Shown here one piece after another: positions 23,867-33,489 of a stretch of DNA of 47,894 nucleotides. The position numbers and the translations under genes were made by a program. Location: NCBI GenBank assembly GCA_905201915.1, contig CAJKQE010000008.1, positions 1 to 47,894 of the forward strand, in the 5' to 3' direction. The stretch's first letter is position 1; each line of letters starts with the position of its first letter. The notes beneath the pieces were generated by a model. The model was not told the DNA's origin. It saw nothing but the letters and a program-made list of their open reading frames with translations, and ran no database searches. The DNA is from an uncultured Lachnospiraceae bacterium (GTDB taxonomy: Bacteria; Bacillota; Clostridia; Lachnospirales; Lachnospiraceae).

Positions 23867-25042
23867 ATGAAAAAGAAAATCTTGGGTGCATTATTATCTA
23901 TCGCCATGATTGGAACATTGTTTACAGGATGTGGACAGCAGCAGGGAGAAGTAGAAAAAGAAGCTTCTAAAAAAGAAGAAAGTGCTGACAAAGGCGGCAG
24001 TGGATTTGAACCGGTTGCTAAAGAAGACTTAAAAGTTGGTGTTATTCACATTGGAGACCCTGCAGATGGTTCTGGATATAGTTATGCTCATGATTTGGGT
24101 ATTGTAGAAATGCAGAAAGAATTAGGATTGGAAGATAATCAGATTATTAGAAAAAATAATATTCCAGATGCAGATCCTACAAAAACAGAACAGGCAATGA
24201 GAGAATGTATCGAAGAAGGATGCCAGGTTATTTATGCAACAAGCTTTAACTATATGGATACTTGTGAAGCTTTAGCAGAGGAATATCCAGATGTTATCTT
24301 TTCCCATGGAACAGGATATAAATCAAATAATACAAACTTCAACAATTATTTCGGAAGAATTTACCAGGCAAGATATTTATCCGGTATTGTTGCTGGTATG
24401 AAAACAGAGACAAATAAAATTGGTTATGTAGCTGCAATGGGCTCTGAAAACTCAGAAGTAACAGGCGGTGCAGATGCATTTGCTATTGGTGTTGCAGAGG
24501 TTAATCCAGATGCACAGGTTTATGTAAAGGTTACAAACAGCTGGCTTTCTCCTACAGAAGAAACAAATGCGGCAAAAGCTCTGATTGCAGAAGGATGTGA
24601 CGTAATCGGACAGCACTGTGATACACCAAACCCACAGACAGAAGCAGAAGCAGCAGGTGTATGGGGCGTAGGTTATAACTCTGATATGCAAAAAGATGCA
24701 CCTGGCGCAACATTAACATCTGTTATCTGGAACTGGGGTAAATACTATACAGAATCTACCAAAAAAGTGATTGACGGAACATGGACAGCTGAAAATTACT
24801 TTGGAGGTATGAAAGAAGGATTAGTAGATATCGCACCATTAAACGAAGATTTAGTTGCACCTGGAACACAGGAAAAAGTTGATGAAGCAAAAAAACGTAT
24901 TGTAGAAGAAGGATTTAACGTATTTGACGGTGTTCTGGAAACAAATGACGGAAAAACCATTGGTGAAGAAGGTAAAACTTTAGATGATGCAACAATCACA
25001 GGTGGAATTAACTGGTATTATAAAAATATTGTTGTAAAATAA
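23867..25042 (+). CDS. BMP-family substrate-binding lipoprotein (orphan)
   Basis: A 391-residue lipoprotein (lipobox TLFTGC, Cys22) of the basic membrane protein/PnrA-like family. These proteins bind nucleosides or related ligands for ABC importers of the class encoded at 300-3866. Family features include DPADGSGYSYAHDLG, the segment CQVIYATSFNYMD, GRIYQARYLSGIVAGMKT and IGQHCDTPNPQTEAE. It stands alone with its own promoter and terminator, 20 kb from a BMP-type ATPase/permease set that lacks a binding protein, so it could serve that importer in trans. AGGAGGA precedes the ATG. Confidence 0.9.
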   Translation: MKKKILGALLSIAMIGTLFTGCGQQQGEVEKEASKKEESADKGGSGFEPVAKEDLKVGVIHIGDPADGSGYSYAHDLGIVEMQKELGLEDNQIIRKNNIPDADPTKTEQAMRECIEEGCQVIYATSFNYMDTCEALAEEYPDVIFSHGTGYKSNNTNFNNYFGRIYQARYLSGIVAGMKTETNKIGYVAAMGSENSEVTGGADAFAIGVAEVNPDAQVYVKVTNSWLSPTEETNAAKALIAEGCDVIGQHCDTPNPQTEAEAAGVWGVGYNSDMQKDAPGATLTSVIWNWGKYYTESTKKVIDGTWTAENYFGGMKEGLVDIAPLNEDLVAPGTQEKVDEAKKRIVEEGFNVFDGVLETNDGKTIGEEGKTLDDATITGGINWYYKNIVVK

Positions 25043-25067
25043 AATACTGAAATAAACAAAATAAAAG

Positions 25068-25109
25068 GCATTGCAAGCAGCAGAACAGGTTGTTTGTAAT
25101 GCTTTTTTT
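25068..25109 (+). terminator. Terminator after BMP lipoprotein
   Basis: GCATTGCAAGCAGC pairs with GTTGTTTGTAATGC throughout (four G-U pairs), followed by seven T. Confidence 0.88.
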
Positions 25110-25205
25110 CTGTTATAAAAAGCAAATTTTACCGTGTAAGAATAGGAATGGAAAGCATAGGGAATGGTAGTTTTATAGACTTTTCATAGTTGAAATTAGA
25201 TTTTG

Positions 25206-25236
25206 ACTTGTTTAAGGCACAAGTTTGAGATATAAT
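25206..25236 (+). promoter_or_regulatory. Promoter of the polysaccharide operon with inverted repeat
   Basis: TTGTTT (25208-25213), a 17-base spacer and a perfect TATAAT (25231-25236). The inverted repeat ACTTGT-N7-ACAAGT (25206-25224) overlaps the -35 box and may be an operator. The first gene starts 69 bases after the -10. Confidence 0.6.
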
Positions 25237-25304
25237 ACTGTGAGAATATGGGTAAAAAAGTTAAATTATTGTAAAGCATATTGAGCTGAAAGGAAACAAA
25301 AGAC

Positions 25305-27185
25305 GTGAAACAAAATATAAAAGAACCACGGTTATTGGATTTGCAATGGGTAAGACGGGCATTACTTTTGTTTTTAGGAGATGTTGTAATTATCATTATG
25401 GCTTCGGTAGGAGCGTTGATTGCCAGATTTGATTTTTCTTACAGCAGTATTGATGCAGTATATTTAGAAAGTATGTATCGTTATTTGCCTATTCACGTTA
25501 TTACAACGGTGTTAATATTTTATTTTTGTAAAATGTATCATAGCCTTTGGAAGTTTATCAGCATTCATGAATTAGGGTATATTATATTAGCAAATATGAT
25601 TTCCTTTTTTATGCAGATTGCAGGTTTTCATTTGCTTCAATATCCGATACCGAGAAGTTATTTTTTTGCGGAAATTTTGCTGCAGACAGTAATGGTTGTA
25701 GGAATACGATTTTCTTATCGGTTTTGCCGATACTTGAAAGAGGCAAGAGAACAGCGTTTTGGTTGTGGCCAGCCTCAGAAAAGAGTTATGATTATTGGAG
25801 CAGGGGATGCAGGGCGCGTTATTATCAAAGAAATTTTAGACAGTTCTTTTCTTACTATGAAAGTTTGCTGTGTTATTGATGATGATTATAATAAAACGGG
25901 GCGCTATATTAGTGGCATTCCTATTGTAGGAGATCGCTTCGCTATTTTAAAAAATGTAGAGAAGTATAAAATTGATAAAATTATTCTGGCAATGCCTTCG
26001 GCTTCTAAGGAGGAGCGAAAGGAAATTCTCGAAATATGCAAAATGGCAAAATGTGAATTAAAAACATTGCCGGGTATGTATCAGCTTATTGACGGAGAGC
26101 TGAATATTGGAAAATTACGGGATGTTGAGATTACGGATTTACTGGGAAGAGATCCTATTCAGGTAAATCTGGATGAAATTATGGGATATGTAGAGCAAAA
26201 GGTGGTTATGGTTACTGGTGGAGGTGGTTCTATTGGTAGTGAATTGTGTCGCCAGATTGCCATGTATCATCCAAAGCAGTTGATTATCTTTGATGTATAT
26301 GAAAATAATGCTTATGAGATACAGCAGGAGTTAAATAGACATTATCCTGACTTGGATTTAGTAGTTTTGATTGGTTCTGTGAGAAATACACACAGAATTG
26401 AAACAGTATTTGAGAAATATCGTCCGGACATTGTCTACCATGCAGCAGCTCACAAGCATGTACCTCTTATGGAGGACAGCCCAAATGAAGCAATTAAAAA
26501 TAACGTTTTTGGAACTTACAAAACAGCGAAGGCAGCCAGTGAGTATGGAGTGAAACGCTTTGTTTTGATTTCAACAGATAAAGCGGTAAATCCGACAAAC
26601 ATTATGGGCGCATCAAAACGTCTGTGTGAAATGATTGTTCAGAGCTTTGATAAAATATCAAAAACAGAATTTGTAGCAGTGCGTTTTGGCAATGTGTTAG
26701 GAAGTAACGGAAGTGTTATCCCACTGTTTAAAAAACAGATTGCAGAGGGCGGTCCTGTTACGGTAACGCATAAAGATATTATTCGATACTTTATGACAAT
26801 TCCGGAAGCGGTATCTTTAGTTTTGCAGGCGGGAGCTTATGCCAGAGGAGGAGAAATCTTTGTATTGGAAATGGGAGCGCCTGTGAGAATTGATGATATG
26901 GCGAGAAACTTAATCCGCCTGTCAGGCTATACACCGGATGTGGATATTAAGATAGAATACACAGGTCTTCGTCCGGGAGAAAAATTATACGAAGAGCTTC
27001 TGATGGCAGAAGAAGGTATGAAAGAAACTGCCAACAAGTTAATTCATATAGGTAAGCCTATTGAGATGGATGAAGAAACATTTTTTGACAAATTGGCAGA
27101 GCTGAAAGAAGCTTGCTATAATGATGACGAAAGAATTAAAGAAAAAGTACAGAAACTGGTTCCTACTTATTGTATTAAGAAATAA
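25305..27185 (+). CDS. Membrane-bound nucleotide-sugar 4,6-dehydratase (PglF/CapD/WbpM-like)
   Basis: A 626-residue protein with four N-terminal membrane segments (about residues 15-150), a CoA-binding-like Rossmann domain (MIIGAGDAGRVIIKE near 165) and a C-terminal SDR domain. The NAD-binding motif is VTGGGGSIGSEL near 303. The active-site segment STDKAVNPTNIMGASKR lies near 422-438. Enzymes of this type convert UDP-GlcNAc to UDP-4-keto-6-deoxy-sugar. The start is GTG with AAAGGAAA at proper spacing. The next gene encodes an aminotransferase that would aminate the keto product. First gene of a long operon reaching 37181. Confidence 0.9.
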   Translation: MKQNIKEPRLLDLQWVRRALLLFLGDVVIIIMASVGALIARFDFSYSSIDAVYLESMYRYLPIHVITTVLIFYFCKMYHSLWKFISIHELGYIILANMISFFMQIAGFHLLQYPIPRSYFFAEILLQTVMVVGIRFSYRFCRYLKEAREQRFGCGQPQKRVMIIGAGDAGRVIIKEILDSSFLTMKVCCVIDDDYNKTGRYISGIPIVGDRFAILKNVEKYKIDKIILAMPSASKEERKEILEICKMAKCELKTLPGMYQLIDGELNIGKLRDVEITDLLGRDPIQVNLDEIMGYVEQKVVMVTGGGGSIGSELCRQIAMYHPKQLIIFDVYENNAYEIQQELNRHYPDLDLVVLIGSVRNTHRIETVFEKYRPDIVYHAAAHKHVPLMEDSPNEAIKNNVFGTYKTAKAASEYGVKRFVLISTDKAVNPTNIMGASKRLCEMIVQSFDKISKTEFVAVRFGNVLGSNGSVIPLFKKQIAEGGPVTVTHKDIIRYFMTIPEAVSLVLQAGAYARGGEIFVLEMGAPVRIDDMARNLIRLSGYTPDVDIKIEYTGLRPGEKLYEELLMAEEGMKETANKLIHIGKPIEMDEETFFDKLAELKEACYNDDERIKEKVQKLVPTYCIKK

Positions 27186-27204
27186 AATCATGGAGGCATA
27201 AAAA

Positions 27205-28398
27205 ATGAAAGTTTTATTTTCACCACCGGATATTACAGAAAGAGAAATTGAGGAAGTTGTAGATACATTAAGGAGCGGCTGGATTACAACCGGACCGAAA
27301 ACAAAGTTGTTTGAACAAAAATTAGCAGAATTTTCACACACAAGTAAAGCAGTATGCTTAAATTCTGCGACTGCCTGTGCAGAAATGGCATTAAGAGCAC
27401 TGGGCATTGGTCCTGGGGATGAAGTTATTACCACCGCTTATACTTATACAGCTTCTGCAAGTGTAGTATGCCATGTGGGTGCAAAACTTGTTCTCGTAGA
27501 TACAGCAAAAAATTCACATGAAATGGATTATGATAAGCTGGAAGCAGCAATTACAGATAAAACAAAGGCTGTTATTCCGGTAGACCTTGCCGGAATTATG
27601 TGTGATTATGACAGGATTTTTGAGATTTTAGAAAGAAAGAAAAATTTGTTCCAGCCTGCAAATGAACTTCAGAGAAAAATAGGGAGAGTAGCCGTTATAG
27701 CAGACGGAGCTCATGCATTAGGCGCTGAAAAAGAAGGAAAACGTTGTGGAGAGGTTGCAGATTTCACAAGTTTTTCTTTCCATGCAGTGAAAAACCTGAC
27801 AACAGCAGAAGGCGGAGCACTTGTATGGCGTGATATTGAAGGGGTAGACAACGAAGAGCTCTATAAAAAGTTTATGCTCTTTTCTCTTCATGGTCAGTCA
27901 AAAGATGCGTTAGCAAAAACACAGTTGGGAGCATGGGAATATGACATTATAGCTCCTTACTTTAAATGCAATATGACAGATATTATGGCTTCTATCGGTT
28001 TAGCACAGTTAGAACGATACCCGTCAATTTTAGAACGCAGAAAAACACTTATTGAGATGTATGACAGAGAATTAGAAGGTGAAAATGTAAGACATCTTCA
28101 GCATTATGGAAAGGATTTCGCATCCAGTGGTCATTTATATATCACACATGTTTTGGGCAAAACAAGAGAAGAATGTAATGCGATTATTACGAAAATGGCA
28201 GAAAAAGGCATTGCAACCAATGTTCATTACAAGCCTCTTCCAATGCTGACTGCATATAAAAATTTGGGATTTGATATTCAGGACTATCCAAATGCTTATG
28301 AATTGTTCTCAAATGAGATTACATTGCCATTACATACAAAACTGACAGACGAGGAAGCAGAGTATGTAATTAAATCTTTTAAAGAATGTATAAGATAG
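27205..28398 (+). CDS. DegT/DnrJ/EryC1/StrS-family sugar aminotransferase
   Basis: A 397-residue PLP enzyme. The Schiff-base Lys is Lys196 in SFSFHAVKNLTTAEGG, and the PLP-binding Asp is in VAVIADGAHALGA. The N-terminal segment RSGWITTGPKTKLFEQKLAE and CLNSATACAEMALRALGIG are typical of PglE-like 4-aminotransferases. It would convert the 4-keto-6-deoxy sugar from the upstream dehydratase to UDP-2-acetamido-4-amino-2,4,6-trideoxy sugar (AATGal or the bacillosamine precursor). No PglD-type acetyltransferase is encoded in the locus, so the free 4-amino group may persist, giving a positively charged sugar. Confidence 0.9.
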   Translation: MKVLFSPPDITEREIEEVVDTLRSGWITTGPKTKLFEQKLAEFSHTSKAVCLNSATACAEMALRALGIGPGDEVITTAYTYTASASVVCHVGAKLVLVDTAKNSHEMDYDKLEAAITDKTKAVIPVDLAGIMCDYDRIFEILERKKNLFQPANELQRKIGRVAVIADGAHALGAEKEGKRCGEVADFTSFSFHAVKNLTTAEGGALVWRDIEGVDNEELYKKFMLFSLHGQSKDALAKTQLGAWEYDIIAPYFKCNMTDIMASIGLAQLERYPSILERRKTLIEMYDRELEGENVRHLQHYGKDFASSGHLYITHVLGKTREECNAIITKMAEKGIATNVHYKPLPMLTAYKNLGFDIQDYPNAYELFSNEITLPLHTKLTDEEAEYVIKSFKECIR

Positions 28399-28408
28399 GA
28401 AAATGACA

Positions 28409-29089
28409 ATGAAAAAATGGAATGAACTACCTTTAGATATGCAGGTAGAGGAAGTAAAAAAATATTATAAAATATTGGAAAAGCACAAGGCAGGATTGGT
28501 AGCAAAGCGTATTTTTGACATAGTAGTTGCTGTAATTTTACTGGTGTTGCTTTCTCCTGTACTTTTGATTTTAAGTATTTTGATTAAGTTGGATTCAAAA
28601 GGGCCTGTGCTTTTCAGACAGATTCGAGTGACAACTTACGGAAAGAAATTTCGTATTTGTAAATTCCGTACGATGGTAGAAAATGCGGAAAAAATCGGTA
28701 CACAGGTTACTACAAAAGGAGATATGCGAGTAACAAGAATGGGAAAATTGCTAAGAGGATGTCGTCTGGATGAGATTCCTCAGTTATTTAATATTCTTAC
28801 AGGTGATATGACTTTTGTAGGTACAAGACCGGAAGTGGAAAAATATGTTGCTCATTATACAAATGAAATGAAAGCAACATTACTTCTTCCGGCAGGGGTT
28901 ACATCAAGAGCAAGTATCGAATATAAAGATGAAGAAAAATTACTGGAAGATGCAAAAAATGCAGATGAGGTTTATATTCATCAGGTATTGCCTGAAAAAA
29001 TGAAATATAATTTAAAAGCGATTGAAAAATTTAGCTTTTTTGAAGATATTAAAACCATGTTTGCAACAGTGGCAGCAGTAATAAAATAG
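28409..29089 (+). CDS. Initiating polyprenyl-phosphate sugar-1-phosphate transferase
   Basis: A small bacterial sugar transferase (about 226 residues, PglC-like monotopic class). One membrane segment (about 30-55, RIFDIVVAVILLVLLSPVLL) precedes the catalytic domain with KFRTM, the Asp-Glu dyad in LDEIPQLFNIL and VGTRPE. It loads the first sugar phosphate of the repeat unit onto undecaprenyl phosphate on the inner face of the membrane. Together with the two genes before it this resembles a PglF-PglE-PglC set, so the first sugar is probably the 4-amino-6-deoxy sugar. ATG 28409 has better spacing to AGGA than the ATG at 28403. Confidence 0.9.
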   Translation: MKKWNELPLDMQVEEVKKYYKILEKHKAGLVAKRIFDIVVAVILLVLLSPVLLILSILIKLDSKGPVLFRQIRVTTYGKKFRICKFRTMVENAEKIGTQVTTKGDMRVTRMGKLLRGCRLDEIPQLFNILTGDMTFVGTRPEVEKYVAHYTNEMKATLLLPAGVTSRASIEYKDEEKLLEDAKNADEVYIHQVLPEKMKYNLKAIEKFSFFEDIKTMFATVAAVIK

Positions 29090-29099
29090 GAGTTTTTAA

Positions 29100-30095
29100 A
29101 TGATTATATCAGTTTGCGTAGTTGCTTATAATGAACAGAAGGTTCTACCGGATTTGTTAGAGTGTATTAAGAGTCAAGATTATCCTCATAATCAGATGGA
29201 AGTTGTTTTAATTGACAGTTGTTCTGAAGACAATACCAAGAAAATCATGGAAAAGTTTCGTGAGGAAAATAAGGATTTTGTCAATGTACAAGTTTTAGAT
29301 AATCCCAGAAAAATTCAAGCAGCCGGCTGGAATGTGGCAATCAAAAATTATAAAGGGGATGCGATTTTGCGTGTGGATGCGCATGCAGCAATTCCCCAGG
29401 AATTTGTTCGTAAAAATGTAGAGGTCTTAGAAAGCGGAGAGTATGTGTCAGGTGGAGTCAGACCCAATATGGTTGATGAAAGCACTCCATGGAAGGAAAC
29501 ACTGCTTTTGGCTGAACAGTCCATGTTTGGCAGCAGTATAGCACCTTATCGAAGAAGTGAGAAAAACACTTATGTAAAATCTGTTTTTCATGGAGCATAT
29601 AAAAGAGAAGTATTTGATAAAGTCGGACTCTTTAATGAACAATTAGGGAGAACAGAAGATAACGAAATTCATTACAGAATTCGACAGGCAGGATATAAAA
29701 TTTGTTATTCTCCTGACATCATTTCCTACCAGCATACCAGAAGCTCTTTAAAAGCCATGTTAAAGCAAAAATATGGAAATGGATATTGGGTGGCATTGAC
29801 ATTGAAAGCCTGTCCAAAATGTTTGTCTGTTTATCATTTTGTCCCATTATGTTTTGTACTGGGAATTATTGGAACAAGTATATTAGCAGCATTGGGCTTT
29901 CCATTTCTTGCATATTTAATGTGGGGAATGTATTGGTTTGCAGCTGTAGGTATGTCTGTTTTATCAGTACGTGGAGTAAAAAAGACAGGATATCAGATTT
30001 TACTTCCGTTCTTATTTTTCTTATTACATATCAGTTATGGAATTGGAAGTTTTGTGGGAATAATAAAGTTGCCGTTTTGGAAGTATAAGAGGTAA
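29100..30095 (+). CDS. Glycosyltransferase family 2 (ExoA-like)
   Basis: A 331-residue inverting glycosyltransferase of GT-A fold. The N-terminus IISVCVVAYNEQKVLPDLLE and the nucleotide-sugar site DSCSEDNTKKIM are followed by the metal-binding Asp in AILRVDAHAAIP and by GRTEDNEIHYRIRQAGYKI. Two or three membrane segments lie at the C-terminus (about 240-320), as in succinoglycan ExoA-type enzymes. It adds a sugar to the lipid-linked repeat unit. Ribosome site TAGGAG; tightly packed in the operon. Confidence 0.88.
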   Translation: MIISVCVVAYNEQKVLPDLLECIKSQDYPHNQMEVVLIDSCSEDNTKKIMEKFREENKDFVNVQVLDNPRKIQAAGWNVAIKNYKGDAILRVDAHAAIPQEFVRKNVEVLESGEYVSGGVRPNMVDESTPWKETLLLAEQSMFGSSIAPYRRSEKNTYVKSVFHGAYKREVFDKVGLFNEQLGRTEDNEIHYRIRQAGYKICYSPDIISYQHTRSSLKAMLKQKYGNGYWVALTLKACPKCLSVYHFVPLCFVLGIIGTSILAALGFPFLAYLMWGMYWFAAVGMSVLSVRGVKKTGYQILLPFLFFLLHISYGIGSFVGIIKLPFWKYKR

Positions 30096-30099
30096 AGAA

Positions 30100-31176
30100 A
30101 TGAAGAGAATTTTAATTGACGGAATGACACAGAATACAGGGGGAGTAGAGAAATTTATCTATACCCTGTATACTATGATTAAAGATTCTTATGAGATTGA
30201 TTTTATGACGGTGGATAAAAAAATTTCTTATGAAGAGGAATTTTTAAAGGACGGGTGCAATATTTATCGAATTACACCTCGTTATGTAAGTTTAAAAGCT
30301 TTTCAGAATGACATTAAAAAAGTTTATGAGCAGGGTAATTATGATATTTTATGGCTGAATAAAACAACGTTGAGCAGTATTGATTCTTTGAAAATGGCAA
30401 AGCGTAATCATGTAGGAAAGATTATCTGTCACAGCCATGCTTCTGAAAATTTGGGAAGTCTCTTTACACTTATGATGCATAAACATAATCGAAGAAGTAT
30501 AGATAAATATGTAGATTATAAGGTGGCTTGCTCAGAAAATGCAGCAAATTGGTTTTTTGGTAAAAATATAGAAGACGTTAAAATTTTTCAGAATGCAGTA
30601 GATATTGCGAAGTATGAGCCTAAAGAGGAAATTCGAAATCAAAAAAGAAAAGAATTACATGTAGAAAATAAATTTGTATTAGGACATATAGGAAGATTTT
30701 CAGAAGAGAAAAATCATAAATTTATTTTAGATGTCTTTGCAGAAATAGCAAAGCAGACAGATGCACAGTTATTATTATGTGGAGATGGTGAGCTGAAAGG
30801 TGAAATTCAGGAATATGCAAAAAACAAGGGCATAGAAGAGGAGGTTTCTTTTTTAGGAATTCGAAAAGATATTCCGGAGCTTCTACAAGCTGTGGATGTG
30901 GTAATATTTCCATCCTTGTTTGAAGGATTGCCATTTGCTTTGGTAGAAGCACAGGCAGGAGGTGTTCCTTGTGTTGTTTCAGATACTGTAAGCAGGGAAG
31001 CAAAGCTTACAGATTTGATGCACTTTTTAAGTTTGCAGGATGATGTGAAAATTTGGGCTGAAAAAATCTTAGAATATAGAGAATATCAAAAAGTCAGTAA
31101 GGCGGATCAACTGATAGAAAAAGGATATTCCCTTCAAACAATGGAGAAAAATATTCGAGAAATACTAGAAAGCTAA
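30100..31176 (+). CDS. Glycosyltransferase family 4-like (GT-B fold)
   Basis: A 358-residue retaining glycosyltransferase. It begins RILIDGMTQNTGGVEKFIYTL, has FVLGHIGRFSEEKNHKFILD at the start of the C-terminal domain, and ends that domain with the E-x7-E motif region VVIFPSLFEGLPFALVEAQA. There is no membrane segment. It starts four bases after the preceding gene. Donor and acceptor are not predictable; together with the GT2 at 29100 and the GT4 at 34603 it gives at least three sugar additions after the initiating step. Confidence 0.88.
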   Translation: MKRILIDGMTQNTGGVEKFIYTLYTMIKDSYEIDFMTVDKKISYEEEFLKDGCNIYRITPRYVSLKAFQNDIKKVYEQGNYDILWLNKTTLSSIDSLKMAKRNHVGKIICHSHASENLGSLFTLMMHKHNRRSIDKYVDYKVACSENAANWFFGKNIEDVKIFQNAVDIAKYEPKEEIRNQKRKELHVENKFVLGHIGRFSEEKNHKFILDVFAEIAKQTDAQLLLCGDGELKGEIQEYAKNKGIEEEVSFLGIRKDIPELLQAVDVVIFPSLFEGLPFALVEAQAGGVPCVVSDTVSREAKLTDLMHFLSLQDDVKIWAEKILEYREYQKVSKADQLIEKGYSLQTMEKNIREILES

Positions 31177-31191
31177 GTTTGGGGAGAAAAT

Positions 31192-32001
31192 ATGCGACAA
31201 ATTACAGATATTCGGGAAATGCAGCAAATAGCTCTTGATATATTAATTTATTTGGATAAAATATGTGAAAAATATCATTTAAGATATTTTATTGTAGATG
31301 GTACATTGTTAGGAGCGGTTCGTCATAAAGGCTTTATTCCATGGGATGACGATATTGATGTGTGGATGCCTCGAAAAGATTATGATAAGCTGGCAGAAAT
31401 TATTGAAAAAGACGGAAGTGAATATTATAAGTTCTATACACCGCAAAACGCAAGGAAGTTTATTTATCCTTTTGGAAAATTGGTGGATACAAGAACAGGA
31501 TTGATAGATGATACAACAGCGAAGTATGAAATTGGGGTACATATTGATGTATTTCCTTGTGATGGTATGCCGGGGAATAGTGAAGAAGAATACCGAAAAT
31601 ATGCAAAAAAATGTGTATTTTTAGCAGAACAGAGATATCCGGCATTCACAACATGGAAACAGGCAAAAGAGAGAAAAGACAAAGGTAGATTTTATTTTAT
31701 AAAATGGATTTTGAGAAAAATGATAGGCGGTCATAACATTGTAAAGATTATTGACTGGTATGCCAGAAAGTATCCTGCAGAGGGTGCAAAATATATATCA
31801 AGTTTAGCTTCTGAATATAAATATAATCAGATTATGGACGCTTCTTTTTGTGAGGAATTGATAGATTTAGAGTTTGAACATCATTTTTTCAAAGCACCTA
31901 AGGGCTATGATGAATATCTAAAAACCTTGTATGGAGATTACATGAAGTTGCCGCCGGAGAACGAGCGCATTGCACATGCAAGAAAAGCTTGGTGGAAATG
32001 A
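31192..32001 (+). CDS. LicD-family phosphotransferase (first copy)
   Basis: A 269-residue LicD/fukutin-type nucleotidyltransferase-fold enzyme with the defining motif GTLLGAVRHKGFIPWDDDIDVWMP (shown in two overlapping parts in the protein around residues 40-65). Its Asp triad binds metal. The C-terminal segment YGDYMKLPPENERIAHA is also typical. LicD transfers phosphocholine from CDP-choline; eukaryotic relatives FKTN/FKRP transfer ribitol phosphate from CDP-ribitol. It lies inside the polysaccharide operon and so probably decorates the repeat unit before export. A second LicD is at 37360. Confidence 0.9.
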   Translation: MRQITDIREMQQIALDILIYLDKICEKYHLRYFIVDGTLLGAVRHKGFIPWDDDIDVWMPRKDYDKLAEIIEKDGSEYYKFYTPQNARKFIYPFGKLVDTRTGLIDDTTAKYEIGVHIDVFPCDGMPGNSEEEYRKYAKKCVFLAEQRYPAFTTWKQAKERKDKGRFYFIKWILRKMIGGHNIVKIIDWYARKYPAEGAKYISSLASEYKYNQIMDASFCEELIDLEFEHHFFKAPKGYDEYLKTLYGDYMKLPPENERIAHARKAWWK

Positions 32002-32013
32002 TAGGAGCTAAAG

Positions 32014-33480
32014 ATGGGAGTAATAAAATGTATACGATATAGTATTTTTTTGAGCCATTTAGGGATTGGCATTTTTGGCTTTTTTACTCAAAATTACGAG
32101 ATGATGCTGATTAGTGTATTTTTGCTGTGGATAAATAATATGGTATTTGCAGTAGAAAATTGGAAAGAGCGATTTATCTTTTTCTGGTTTCATGCGATGA
32201 TTTTTATGTTTTTGCTGAGTCGTCCGGTAATCAGTGTTTTTAAAGGATATGAGTGGAAGCTTTATACGGATGAAGCAATGCAGTTTAGCTTTTTAAGCTT
32301 ATGGATTACCATGATTTTTATGTTGCTTGGAGCAATCATGTATGAAGAATATAGAAAAACAAAAATGAAAAGAGGCACCTATGTCCTTATAAAAGAAACA
32401 GATGTAAAACGAAATGCAAGAGAAAGTTTTCAGGAGAGTTTACAGATTGTTTCTCTGATTATCTATATTATTTCTTTTTGTGCATATATGTATTTGCAGA
32501 TGGAGAAATTTTTCTTCATGCAGGGGAAAATATATTATGAGTTTTATACGAACTTTGAGAGTCAGGCTCCGTATCTTATTCATTTAATAGCAAGTTTTCG
32601 TATTTACAGTTTGGCTGTTTTCTTATCTACGGCACCGAAAAAGCGAATCTCATTTATAGTTTTAGGAACTTTTCTTTTATCAGATTTTCCGGTTTTATTA
32701 TATGGAAAGCGAAGCCTGATTTTGCTGGATGCTTTATTTATTTTGGTCTATTATATTTTAAGAGATGGAATGGACAAAAAAGAGAAATGGATTGGAAAAT
32801 TTGAAAAAATTTGTATTTTTATAGGTGGTCCATTCGTTATTCTTGTCATGGGAGCGATGAATTATTTGCGTGACGGAATAGCAGTTGCGGTAAATGTAGG
32901 GGATTTGTTTCTGGATTTTTTATATAAACAGGGAGTTAGTTTTAAATCTCTGAATTTAGGATATGAAAGTATCCCTTTCCTGCCGGACAGACCATTTCGG
33001 AATTATACCTTTGGTGGTATTATTGACTATTTTACTCATGGAAATATAGCACAGCAATTTTTTTATGCAAAGCCTCTGGGAGAAGGAAATAACCTAGCGT
33101 GGGCTTTGGAGAGTAATAGTTTTGCTCATAATATGTCATATATTGCCATGGATAACTATCTGGAAGGGCATGGTTTGGGTTCTTCTTATTTATTGGAACT
33201 TTATACTGATTACGGTTATATAGGTGTTCTTCTTTTTAGTCTGCTTTTGGGAGCATTGATGATTTGGTTTGTACATGCCATGCGAAAAATGAATTTTGGT
33301 TCGATGATTGTGTTGATGATTATTATGAATTTCTTCTTTATGCCAAGAGGAGAAGCAACAGGAGCCATTAATTTTTTGTTTTATATGCAGTTCTGGGCAG
33401 CAATTTTGATTTGTTATGGTGGAGCGGCTTTAATAAATCGGAAATATTCTTATACAAGTTTAGGAAGAAAAGGGAAGTGA
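32014..33480 (+). CDS. Oligosaccharide repeat-unit polymerase (Wzy-like)
   Basis: A 488-residue integral membrane protein with about eleven or twelve hydrophobic segments and a large outside loop (about 310-385, containing SIPFLPDRPFRNYTFGGIID and NSFAHNMSYIAMDNYLEGHGLGSSY). This is the usual layout of Wzy polymerases, which are weakly conserved in sequence. It would join flipped repeat units on the outer face. Position between a LicD and a Wzz-like gene supports this. Confidence 0.78.
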   Translation: MGVIKCIRYSIFLSHLGIGIFGFFTQNYEMMLISVFLLWINNMVFAVENWKERFIFFWFHAMIFMFLLSRPVISVFKGYEWKLYTDEAMQFSFLSLWITMIFMLLGAIMYEEYRKTKMKRGTYVLIKETDVKRNARESFQESLQIVSLIIYIISFCAYMYLQMEKFFFMQGKIYYEFYTNFESQAPYLIHLIASFRIYSLAVFLSTAPKKRISFIVLGTFLLSDFPVLLYGKRSLILLDALFILVYYILRDGMDKKEKWIGKFEKICIFIGGPFVILVMGAMNYLRDGIAVAVNVGDLFLDFLYKQGVSFKSLNLGYESIPFLPDRPFRNYTFGGIIDYFTHGNIAQQFFYAKPLGEGNNLAWALESNSFAHNMSYIAMDNYLEGHGLGSSYLLELYTDYGYIGVLLFSLLLGALMIWFVHAMRKMNFGSMIVLMIIMNFFFMPRGEATGAINFLFYMQFWAAILICYGGAALINRKYSYTSLGRKGK

Positions 33481-33489
33481 GGTTAAAAT

